DNA of 64,000 nt, from NCBI RefSeq assembly GCF_018613895.1, contig NZ_JAGGPH010000012.1, forward strand, positions 1 through 64,000, given 5' to 3'. Position numbers and translations under genes: made by a program. The notes under the pieces are model-generated. The model made no database searches. It was given only the letters and a program-made list of their open reading frames with translations, and was not told where the DNA came from. The stretch comes from Curtobacterium sp. ISL-83. GTDB taxonomy: Bacteria > Actinomycetota > Actinomycetes > Actinomycetales > Microbacteriaceae. This document shows, piece by piece, positions 28,965-36,157 of the stretch (the stretch's first letter is position 1; each line of letters opens with the position of its first letter).

Positions 28965-29590
28965 GGGCACGCATCGTCATCGGCGGGGTCCTGGTCTCCG
29001 TCGGCATCCTCAGCATCGGGGTCGAGGCCGCCGTGCACCAGCAGCAGGTCGGTGCGAGCACCGAGGCGCAGGCAGCGACCGGGTCGACCGGCACGTCCGG
29101 GTCGGGCACGAGCGGGTCCGGCACGTCCGGGTCGGGCACGAGCGGGTCCGGCACGTCCGGCTCGGGCACGAGCGGGTCCGGCACGACCGGTTCCGGCACG
29201 ACCGGGTCCGGCACGACCGGTTCCGGCACGACCGGTTCCGGCACGACCGGTTCCGGTACGACCGGTTCCGGTACGTCCGGCGCCTCCGGGTCGTCGGGTT
29301 CGACGACAGGGCTCAAGGACGGCAGCTACACCGGGTCCGTCTCGACGACCCGCTACGGCGACGTGCAGGTCAAGGTGACCATCGCCGGCGGCAAGATCAC
29401 CGACGTGACCGCGCTCCACCTCACCGACGACGACGGTCGGTCCGTCGAGATCAGCGCACAGGCCGCCCCGATCCTCCGACAGGAGGCGCTCACCGCCCAG
29501 TCCGGGAGCATCGACACGGTCTCCGGTGCGACCTACACCTCGGAGGGGTACGTCCAGTCGCTGCAGTCCGCGCTCGACCAGGCGCGGTGA
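28961..29590 (+). CDS. Exported FMN-binding protein, ApbE target
   Basis: A 209-residue protein with an N-terminal membrane anchor (RARIVIGGVLVSVGILSIGVE), a linker of about 70 residues made of GT(S/T)GS repeats, and an FMN_bind domain (LKDGSYTGSVSTTRYGDVQV). The flavinylation motif Asp185-T-V-S-G-A-Thr191 fits the known DxxSGAT signature, where ApbE links FMN to the Thr. It should act outside the membrane as an electron carrier taking electrons from the membrane reductase. The GTG at 28961 overlaps the upstream stop as GTGA. No heme motif is present. Confidence 0.88.
   Translation: MRARIVIGGVLVSVGILSIGVEAAVHQQQVGASTEAQAATGSTGTSGSGTSGSGTSGSGTSGSGTSGSGTSGSGTTGSGTTGSGTTGSGTTGSGTTGSGTTGSGTSGASGSSGSTTGLKDGSYTGSVSTTRYGDVQVKVTIAGGKITDVTALHLTDDDGRSVEISAQAAPILRQEALTAQSGSIDTVSGATYTSEGYVQSLQSALDQAR
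29086..29286 (+). repeat. Minisatellite encoding the (GT[S/T]GS)n linker
   Basis: About twelve units of 15 bases (GGCACGACCGGTTCC type), in two variants encoding GTSGS and GTTGS, inside the FMN-binding gene. The unit is a multiple of three, so copy-number change would alter linker length without frameshift. Confidence 0.85.
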
Positions 29591-29594
29591 CCCC

Positions 29595-30371
29595 GTGACC
29601 ACCGTCTTCGACACGATGGGCACCGTCGTCTCGCTCCGGATCGACGAGGACGGCGCCGGAGACCAGCACGCGGACGTCGTCCGGGCCGTGCGCGACCGCT
29701 TCACCGCCTTCGACCTCGAGTTCAGCCGCTACCGGCCGGACTCCCCCGCCTCCGCGATCGCAGCCGGCCGCCTCCTGCTCACCCGCGCGTCGGCGGAGCA
29801 CCGGTCCTGGTACGCCGAGGCGGTCCGGTGGCGCAACGAGACCGACGGGGCGTTCGACCCACACCGCCGGGACGGGACCGTGGACCTCGCCGGCATCGTC
29901 AAGGCCGCCGCGATCGAATCCGCGGGCACCGTGCTCGACGACGCCGCACTCGGCCGGTGGTGCTGCAACGCCGGTGGTGACGTGCTCACCCGCGGTGGCA
30001 CCGCGGACCGGCCGTGGACCGTCGGGATCAGCCACCCGGACGACCCCCGACGTCTGCTGACCACCGTGGCGCTCGCCGGGGCCCGGCGTGCGGTGGCGAC
30101 GTCGGGGACGAGCCAGCGCGGCGAACACGTGTGGCGGACCGACACCGCGGGCGCGTACCGCCAGGTGACGGTCGTCGCGGACGACATCGTGACCGCCGAC
30201 GTGCTGGCGACGGCGGTGCTCGCCGGCGGGCCGGCGACCCTGTACCGCGCCGTCGACCGGTGGCGGGTGGACGTCATCGCCGTGACGACGACGGGCGACC
30301 TGGTCGAGGCGGGCGCGACCCGCGCCTCCCGTCAGATCCCGGTGGTCCCGAGGAGCGCGCCGAGCCCGTAG
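29595..30371 (+). CDS. apbE: FAD:protein FMN transferase ApbE
   Basis: A 258-residue enzyme that attaches FMN from FAD to a Thr of target proteins. The family start (FDTMGTVVSLRI), the VDLAGIVKAAAIESA segment and the CCNAGGDVL motif are seen. It begins almost at the catalytic domain with no signal peptide or lipobox and is shorter than typical exported ApbE (over 300 residues). It lies 4 bases after the FMN-binding gene. Its 3' end overlaps the opposite-strand VIT1 gene by 40 bases. Confidence 0.88.
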   Translation: MTTVFDTMGTVVSLRIDEDGAGDQHADVVRAVRDRFTAFDLEFSRYRPDSPASAIAAGRLLLTRASAEHRSWYAEAVRWRNETDGAFDPHRRDGTVDLAGIVKAAAIESAGTVLDDAALGRWCCNAGGDVLTRGGTADRPWTVGISHPDDPRRLLTTVALAGARRAVATSGTSQRGEHVWRTDTAGAYRQVTVVADDIVTADVLATAVLAGGPATLYRAVDRWRVDVIAVTTTGDLVEAGATRASRQIPVVPRSAPSP

Positions 30372-31048
30372 GTGATGGCGAGGGCGGCGGCCCCGCCGAT
30401 GAGCACACGGATGGTCGCGCGGAGGACACGCGCGTGTCCGAGGCGGGCGCCCAGCGCACCGGTGATCCCGAGGGCGAGCAGCACGACGACGACCGTCACG
30501 AGCACCCGGACGGCGTTCGGGGCCAGCAGGATGGCGAGGAACGGCAGCGCGCCGCCGACCAGGAACGACACCGCCGACGCGAGCGCCGCGTGCCAGGGGT
30601 TCGTGACCTCCTGCTCGTCGATGCCGAGTTCGACGTCGAGATGCGCGGCGAGGACGTCACGGTCCGTGAGCTCCCGCGCGACCTGCCGCGCGGTGGACTC
30701 CTGCAGGCCCTTCGCCTGCCAGAGCTCGACGAGTTCCTCGAACTCGCCCTCGGGGTCGTCCCGGAGCTCCGAGCGCTCGAGTTCGATGAGCGCGCGTTCG
30801 CTGTCGCGCTGGCTGCTGACGGACACGTACTCGCCGAGCGCCATCGAGATCGCGCCACCGGCGAGCGCGGCGGTCCCCGCGGTGAGGAGCGGCCCTGTCG
30901 CCGTGGTGGCCCCCGCGACGCCGACCACGACCGCGGCGACGGACACGATGCCGTCGTTCGCGCCGAGGACCCCGGCCCGCAGCCAGTTGAGCCGTCCGCT
31001 GCGCACGCCCTCGTGGGGCTCGTCCGCGTGCCGTTCCACCGTCGTCAT
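30332..31048 (-). CDS. VIT1/CCC1 family iron/manganese transporter
   Basis: A 238-residue membrane protein. Signatures are RAGVLGANDGIVSVAAVVVG in the first segment and GAISMALGEYVSVSSQRDSE, with an extended cytoplasmic acidic helix (ELERSELRDDPEGEFEELVE) that binds metal in plant VIT1, then three more segments. It probably exports Fe(II) or Mn(II) from the cytoplasm. Next to a ferric-reductase-like module this hints at iron handling, though the genes are convergent and need not be co-regulated. Confidence 0.9.
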   Translation of the reverse strand: MTTVERHADEPHEGVRSGRLNWLRAGVLGANDGIVSVAAVVVGVAGATTATGPLLTAGTAALAGGAISMALGEYVSVSSQRDSERALIELERSELRDDPEGEFEELVELWQAKGLQESTARQVARELTDRDVLAAHLDVELGIDEQEVTNPWHAALASAVSFLVGGALPFLAILLAPNAVRVLVTVVVVLLALGITGALGARLGHARVLRATIRVLIGGAAALAITYGLGALLGTTGI

Positions 31049-31088
31049 GCCAGTGATGCAACCATGCGGCGCCGACGAGGGCTCACCG

Positions 31089-31148
31089 GCTGGCCCGCCC
31101 GGCTGAGCTGCTGGCCCGCCCGGCTGAGCTGCTGGCCCGCCCGACTCA
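31089..31148. repeat. Tandem 21-bp repeat
   Basis: Two full copies of a 21-base unit (GCTGGCCCGCCCGGCTGAGC plus T) from 31089 and 31110 and a partial third, between VIT1 and the DUF2127 stop. The last copy runs into the stop codon. Confidence 0.8.
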
Positions 31149-31751
31149 CCGGCTGTCCCCGGGACGCCCCGCCCGCGTCACGGGCTGCGCGCGGACCGCC
31201 GGACCAGGGGCACCGCCGCGCTCCCCGCGTCGGCGGGCGAACACCGACCGGACCACGTCGCCCAGCGAGCGGTGCTGTCGCCACTCCCGCCACGTGAGCA
31301 CGATGACGACCACGTCGAAGGCCGCGAGCCCCGCCAACCCGAAGCCGGGGTGCAGGACGAGTTCGACGACCTGCCACACCACGAACCCGATCAGCGCGAT
31401 GATCGCCAGCGGGTACAGCCGCTGCGTCCCGAGGATCAACGCGATCACGATGCCGATCTTCACGATGCCGTGCAGCAGCAGGAACACGCTGGCCGCCACG
31501 GCCGCGTCGGCGCTCAGCGTTGCGGCCCCGTGCAGGACCAGGTGCGAGATGAGGTCGTGCGGGTCCTCGCGGAGTTCCTCGGCGGTGGCGGCCCGGGCCA
31601 TCGCGGTGATCTGCGCGGGGTGCAGCACGAGCAGCAGCAGACCCGCGACGAACTCGATCACGCCGTCGATCGCCTTCAGGCCGATGCCGATCAGGAACAC
31701 CACGTCGATCAGCCGCGACCGGTCCACGCGCGGTCGATCGACGGCCGTCAC
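31146..31751 (-). CDS. DUF2127 membrane protein
   Basis: A 201-residue protein with about four hydrophobic segments (DVVFLIGIGLKAIDGVIEFV; VFLLLHGIVKIGIVIALI; PLAIIALIGFVVWQVVELVL; FDVVVIVLTW) and a basic tail. DUF2127 has no known function. The GTG at 31751 overlaps the response-regulator stop as GTGA, so it is the third gene of the two-component operon and probably serves the same response. Confidence 0.82.
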   Translation of the reverse strand: MTAVDRPRVDRSRLIDVVFLIGIGLKAIDGVIEFVAGLLLLVLHPAQITAMARAATAEELREDPHDLISHLVLHGAATLSADAAVAASVFLLLHGIVKIGIVIALILGTQRLYPLAIIALIGFVVWQVVELVLHPGFGLAGLAAFDVVVIVLTWREWRQHRSLGDVVRSVFARRRGERGGAPGPAVRAQPVTRAGRPGDSR

Positions 31752-32407
31752 GCCGGAGTCCCCAGGCGGTAGCCCACGCCCCGCACCGTCGTGATGACGT
31801 CGCGGTCGGTCTTCCGACGGATGTAGTGCACGTACGTGTCCACCGTGCCGAGCTGTTCGCCGTGCTCGAAGACCGCGGACAAAAGGTGCGCCCGGGTGAA
31901 GGCCCGTGCGGGGTCGCTCGTCAGGATCCGGAGCAACGCGGTCTCCTTGTCGGTGAGCATGACACGGCCGGCGTACGGCGAGTTGATGCTGTTGTCGTCC
32001 GGGGTGAACGCCCACCCGCCGATCTCGATCGTCGGCCCGGTCCCGGAGTAGTCGCGTGTCAAGGCACGGAGGCGCGCGGCCAGTTCCTCGAAGTCGAACG
32101 GCTTCACGAGGTAGTCGTTCGCCCCCGCATCGAGCCCGGCCACCCGGTCGCGGACCTCACCGAGCGCGGTCAGCATCAGCACCGGCGTGCTCACGCGGCG
32201 CCGCCGCAGTTCGGCGACGACCGCCGTGCCGTCGATGCCGGGCAGGCGGCGGTCGACCACCATCACGTCGAAGAACCGGTCCGCCGCGACCTGCAGCGCC
32301 GTCTCACCGTCGGCGGCGAGCGTGACGTCCCAGTCGTCGCCGAGCACGTCGGCGACGAGCGGTCCGAGCCGCGGGTCGTCCTCGACGAGCAGGAGTCGTG
32401 CCGTCAT
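31748..32407 (-). CDS. OmpR/PhoB-family response regulator
   Basis: A 219-residue two-domain regulator. The receiver has Asp10-Asp11, phosphoacceptor Asp52 (VVDRRLPGIDG), Thr80 and Lys102 (DYLVKPF); the C-terminal winged helix ends TVDTYVHYIRRKTDRD and VRGVGYRLG. It probably binds the direct repeats at 33756-33788 and controls the divergent COG4705-DedA operon; that target is inferred from position. Its start overlaps the kinase stop as ATGA. Confidence 0.92.
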   Translation of the reverse strand: MTARLLLVEDDPRLGPLVADVLGDDWDVTLAADGETALQVAADRFFDVMVVDRRLPGIDGTAVVAELRRRRVSTPVLMLTALGEVRDRVAGLDAGANDYLVKPFDFEELAARLRALTRDYSGTGPTIEIGGWAFTPDDNSINSPYAGRVMLTDKETALLRILTSDPARAFTRAHLLSAVFEHGEQLGTVDTYVHYIRRKTDRDVITTVRGVGYRLGTPA

Positions 32408-33585
32408 GCGTGGTCCTCACGGGTCGTGGTCGAGGCGGCTCCGCCCCGGGTCGTGTCGTCGAGGGCCGCGTCTCGCGGGGTCGCGCCGGCGGGGGCCGCG
32501 GGTCCCGGGGTCGCGTCGGCGGGGGCCGCGGCTCCCGGGGTCGCGTCGTCGGGGGCGGCCGGGAGCCGGAGTGCGAACACCGTGCCGTCCGGGCCGGTCC
32601 GTTCGACCACCACGTCGCCACCGGCACGGACCGCGACGTCCCGCACGAGGGCGAGTCCGATCCCGTACCCGGTGCGGGTCGCCGCGGTCGCCGTCGGCCG
32701 TGTCGACGTGCCGTGGGCGAACCGGTCGAACACCCGAGCCGGTTCGATGCCGGTGATGCCGCCACCGTCGTCCTGCACGCGGATCACCACGTGCGCGCGG
32801 TCGGACGCGACGGTGACGCGCACCGCACCGCCGGCGGGGGTGTGCCCGATGGCGTTGTCCAGGAGCGCGACGAGACAGCGCCGCACCTGGGTCGGTGACA
32901 CCGCGACCGACGCGGAGGCGCGCCCGAGTTCCAGACGCACGTCACGATCCGACGCGAGCATCGCCATGTCCCGCCCCACGGTGTCGAGTTCGGTCGCCAC
33001 GTCCGCATGGCCGCCCGACGACGTGCCGCCGGCCGCCGCCTCGAGCAGGTCGTTCACGATGTCGATGAGGACCCGGGTGTCGTCCCGGAGTTCGTCGACC
33101 ACACGCCGTCGGGGATCGGTCTCGGGGGTCATCATGCCGAGCCGTTGGACGCGGGCGTGCAGGACCGTCAACGGCGTCCGGAGCTCGTGGCTGGCGTCCG
33201 CGACGAACGTGCGCTGCATGCTGGCCGCCGCCGCCAGCGGACGCACCGCTCGCCGGGCGATCCACCACGACGCCAGGCCCGCGAGCACGATCGAGAAGCC
33301 GCCGACGCCGATCACGGCGAGGCTGAGGTCCACGGTGTCCAGGCTGACGAGGACGTCGGCCGGACCGTGGTGCTCGTGGAGCTGCCCGGGCGTGAGCTGC
33401 CACACGACGTACAGGACGACGAGCCCGATGATCGCGACGACCAGGAGCGCGGACACGAGGGCGACGCGCAGCCCGATCCCGATCACCGACCGCCGGTACG
33501 CCAGACGATCCGGGTCGAGAGCCTCGTCGGAGCGGAAGGACCACCGGGCGAGGCCGTCCGCTCGCGAGGACCACCACGACGCCAC
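32404..33585 (-). CDS. Sensor histidine kinase
   Basis: A 393-residue kinase. Two hydrophobic segments (IGLRVALVSALLVVAIIGLV and LAVIGVGGFSIVLAGLASWW) flank a short extracytoplasmic loop of about 35 residues; then the HisKA box DASHELRTPLTVLHAR, the N box LLDNAIGHTP and the G boxes VQDDGGGITG and GYGIGLALV. The C-terminal 50 residues are Pro/Ala/Thr repeats encoded by a 30-base DNA repeat (32484-32560), probably disordered. The GTG at 33585 has AGAGG eight bases upstream. The small sensor loop suggests membrane or ion sensing. Confidence 0.88.
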   Translation of the reverse strand: MASWWSSRADGLARWSFRSDEALDPDRLAYRRSVIGIGLRVALVSALLVVAIIGLVVLYVVWQLTPGQLHEHHGPADVLVSLDTVDLSLAVIGVGGFSIVLAGLASWWIARRAVRPLAAAASMQRTFVADASHELRTPLTVLHARVQRLGMMTPETDPRRRVVDELRDDTRVLIDIVNDLLEAAAGGTSSGGHADVATELDTVGRDMAMLASDRDVRLELGRASASVAVSPTQVRRCLVALLDNAIGHTPAGGAVRVTVASDRAHVVIRVQDDGGGITGIEPARVFDRFAHGTSTRPTATAATRTGYGIGLALVRDVAVRAGGDVVVERTGPDGTVFALRLPAAPDDATPGAAAPADATPGPAAPAGATPRDAALDDTTRGGAASTTTREDHA

Positions 33586-33755
33586 GGACTCCACCTCTTC
33601 CCAGGCAGCGACGGCGGAGCGCGAGGGGGGATGCGCTCCGACGCCGCTGCGTCGGTGTCGATCCTGCCGCACTGGGGGCCGGACCGACAGCCTCCATCGT
33701 CGGACGGTGCCACCAAGGATGTGCCCAGAAAGCGCGCGCGGTGACCGACGACGAT

Positions 33756-33788
33756 TCTTGGCGGAGTCTTGCCCGGCAGTTCCTAGGC
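33756..33788. promoter_or_regulatory. Candidate response-regulator operator (11-bp direct repeats)
   Basis: Three consecutive 11-base units, TCTTGGCGGAG, TCTTGCCCGGC and AGTTCCTAGGC, share a CTTG/GTTC core spaced one helical turn apart, the usual pattern bound by OmpR/PhoB proteins. They sit in the gap between the kinase and the COG4705 operon. No other element is clear in the 286-bp gap. Confidence 0.45.
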
Positions 33789-33871
33789 TCGGGGAACCGC
33801 CACCACCTGCCGGTCCGGGCTCGTCCCGATCCCTCCGGCGAGTTCCGGCTCGTCCCGACGAGGAGCACGTC

Positions 33872-34687
33872 ATGTCCCACTCGCCCGCCCTGCCACCGCG
33901 CACGCGGTTCAACAAGGTCCCGGACCCGACCCCGTCGTTCTGGATCGTCAAGGTCCTCGCGACGACCGTCGGCGAGACCGCCGCCGACCTGCTCAGCGAC
34001 ACCCTCGGGTTCGGCCTGCCGCTCACGACCCTGATCATGGCCGTCGTGCTCGTCGGGTTCCTCGTCCTGCAGTTCCGCGCCCGCGCGTACCGACCGGCGA
34101 TCTACTGGGTGACCGTGGTCCTCATCAGCATCGAGGGCACGTGCATCACCGACAACCTGACCGACGGGCTCGGCGTTCCCCTGGCCGTCAGCACGACGGT
34201 CTTCGCCGTGGTGCTCGCCGCCGTGTTCATCACTTGGTACCGCGTCGAGGGCACGCTCTCGATCCACAGCATCGACACCGTCCGCCGCGAGGCGTTCTAC
34301 TGGCTCGCGATCCTGTTCACGTTCGCGCTCGGGACCGCCGCCGGTGACCTGATCGCCGAGCAGACCGGGCTCGGCTACCTGCCGTCCCTGCTCCTCTTCG
34401 CCGCCGGGATCGCCGCCGTCACCGCGGTGTGGTTCCTCGGCCGCCGTGGACCCGTGGCGTGCTTCTGGATCGCGTACATCCTGACCCGGCCGCTCGGCGC
34501 CTCCACGGGTGACCTGCTCTCGCAGCCGGTCACGGACGGCGGCCTCGGCATCGGCACGATCACGACGAGCATCGTGTTCCTCGCGGTCATCACGGTGATC
34601 ATCGGGTGGATGGGCACCCGACGCCGGCAGCAGGACACCGCACTGCGCTCCGAACTGGCCGCCCGCCGCCCCGGGACGATCGCGTGA
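33872..34687 (+). CDS. COG4705 membrane protein (first copy)
   Basis: A 271-residue protein with about eight hydrophobic segments, of the uncharacterised COG4705 family. It contains three internal repeats of one motif: FWIVKVLATTVGETAADLL, FYWLAILFTFALGTAAGDL and FWIAYILTRPLGASTGDLL, each an aromatic pair, then LG or GE and a buried Asp before Leu. GAGGAG precedes the ATG at 33872. It heads a coupled operon with DedA and a paralogue, divergent from a two-component system. Transport of a cation is a guess based on buried acidic residues. Confidence 0.8.
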   Translation: MSHSPALPPRTRFNKVPDPTPSFWIVKVLATTVGETAADLLSDTLGFGLPLTTLIMAVVLVGFLVLQFRARAYRPAIYWVTVVLISIEGTCITDNLTDGLGVPLAVSTTVFAVVLAAVFITWYRVEGTLSIHSIDTVRREAFYWLAILFTFALGTAAGDLIAEQTGLGYLPSLLLFAAGIAAVTAVWFLGRRGPVACFWIAYILTRPLGASTGDLLSQPVTDGGLGIGTITTSIVFLAVITVIIGWMGTRRRQQDTALRSELAARRPGTIA

Positions 34688-35367
34688 TCGCCGCCGTCCC
34701 GCTCGCCGTGCACCTGTTCGACGCGGCCTCGGTCCTGCACGGCTTCGGGCCGTACGTCCTCGGCGGCATCGCACTCCTGATCTTCATCGAGTCCGGCGTG
34801 CTGTTCCCGTTCCTCCCCGGTGACTCGCTCCTCGTCACCGCCGCGATCATCAGCAGCACGCTCGGGATCGCCCCGTGGCAGGTGGCGGTCGTCGGCTCGA
34901 TCGCCGCCGTGGCCGGTGACCAGGTCGGGTACTGGCTCGGCAAGCGCTTCGGGCGACGGCTCTTCAAGGACGACGCGCGGCTGCTCACCACCGCCCGTCT
35001 CGCCGAAGCGGAGGCGTTCTTCACCAAGTGGGGTGGGCTCTCGCTCGTCCTCGGCCGGTTCGTCCCCGTCGTCCGGACCTACGTCCCGCTCGCGGCCGGC
35101 ACCGCGCAGATGCACTACCGCCGGTTCCTCGCCTGGAACCTCGTCGGGGCGATCTCCTGGGCGGTCGGGCTCACCGTCGTCGGCGTCCTGCTCGGCGGCA
35201 TCCCGTTCGTCGCGCACAACATCGACGCCCTCATGATCATCATCGTCGTCGTCTCGGTGCTCCCCATCGTCATCGGAGGGATCCGCCGGCACCGGTCCCA
35301 CCGTCGCGACGGCGCCTCCGCCGCGACGACGACCGCCGCCCCGACGGACGCGGAGGGCCGCCGGTGA
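34684..35367 (+). CDS. DedA family membrane protein
   Basis: A 227-residue protein of the DedA/SNARE-associated family. Motifs are FIESGVLFPFLPGDSLLVTA near the N-terminus and the conserved GRFVPVVRTYVPLAAGTAQM with its essential Arg. DedA proteins act as lipid flippases or affect proton-motive force and undecaprenyl phosphate recycling. The GTG at 34684 overlaps the upstream COG4705 stop as GTGA and its own stop overlaps the next GTG likewise, so all three are coupled. Confidence 0.9.
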   Translation: MIAAVPLAVHLFDAASVLHGFGPYVLGGIALLIFIESGVLFPFLPGDSLLVTAAIISSTLGIAPWQVAVVGSIAAVAGDQVGYWLGKRFGRRLFKDDARLLTTARLAEAEAFFTKWGGLSLVLGRFVPVVRTYVPLAAGTAQMHYRRFLAWNLVGAISWAVGLTVVGVLLGGIPFVAHNIDALMIIIVVVSVLPIVIGGIRRHRSHRRDGASAATTTAAPTDAEGRR

Positions 35368-36122
35368 CTGCCGTCGTCCCCACCGCCGAGAACCGGGTGC
35401 CGGACCCCACACCCTCGTTCTGGCTGATCAAGGTCCTCACCACCGGAATGGGCGAAGCGCTCTCCGACTTCCTCGTCATGCGGTTCGACCCGGTGCCGAC
35501 CGTGCTGATCACCGCGGTCCTGTTCGCGGCGGTGCTCGCCGCGCAGCTCTCCGTCCGGCGGTACATCCCGTGGGTGTACTGGACCGCCGTGTCCATGGTC
35601 GGCGTGTTCGGCACCATGGTCGCGGACGTCGTCCACGTCGCGCTCGGCGTGCCGTACGCGGTGTCCGCCCCGGTGTTCCTCGTGATCCTGCTCGCGGTGT
35701 TCGTCGTGTGGCGGCGCGTGGAGGGGACCGTCGACGTCCACGGCACCACCACGCTCCGCCGTCAGGTGTTCTACTGGGCCGCCGTCTGCGCGACCTTCGC
35801 GATGGGCACCGCGGCCGGCGACCTCGTCGCCAGCACCTTCCACCTCGGCTACCTCGGCGCGGGGCTGCTGTTCATCGTCGTGATGGCCGTCGTCGTCGCC
35901 ACCCGGCTCGGGAAGCTCATCGGCCCGGTGACCGCGTTCTGGACGGCCTACGTGCTCACGCGACCCGTCGGCGCGTCGTTCGCCGACTGGTTCGGGGTGT
36001 CGCACGAGCGGGGCGGACTCGCGCTCGGCACCGGCCTCGTCAGCATCGTCGGGCTCATCGCCATCGCGATCGCCGTGGCCGCGACCGCTCGACCCAACGT
36101 GCCGGCTGCCGCTCGGGCGTGA
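35364..36122 (+). CDS. COG4705 membrane protein (second copy)
   Basis: A 252-residue paralogue of the protein at 33872, with the same N-terminal VPDPTPSFWLIKVLTTGMGE and the same triple repeat (FYWAAVCATFAMGTAAGDL; FWTAYVLTRPVGASFADWF). The paralogues differ throughout and are diverged rather than a recent duplication. The GTG at 35364 overlaps the DedA stop as GTGA. The pair might form a heterodimer around DedA; this is inference from operon structure. Confidence 0.8.
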   Translation: MTAVVPTAENRVPDPTPSFWLIKVLTTGMGEALSDFLVMRFDPVPTVLITAVLFAAVLAAQLSVRRYIPWVYWTAVSMVGVFGTMVADVVHVALGVPYAVSAPVFLVILLAVFVVWRRVEGTVDVHGTTTLRRQVFYWAAVCATFAMGTAAGDLVASTFHLGYLGAGLLFIVVMAVVVATRLGKLIGPVTAFWTAYVLTRPVGASFADWFGVSHERGGLALGTGLVSIVGLIAIAIAVAATARPNVPAAARA

Positions 36123-36125
36123 CCC

Positions 36126-36157
36126 GAGGTCCGCGGCCGGGCGGGGCCGCGGACCTC
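36126..36157. terminator. Hairpin terminator between convergent genes
   Basis: Perfect 13-bp stem (36126-36138 with 36145-36157) and 6-base loop, directly after the second COG4705 stop and overlapping the stop of the opposite acetyltransferase. Confidence 0.7.

Noticed and set aside
31089..31148. Attachment site or small RNA at the 21-bp tandem repeat
   Set aside because: Simple tandem duplication at a gene end with no structure or promoter.
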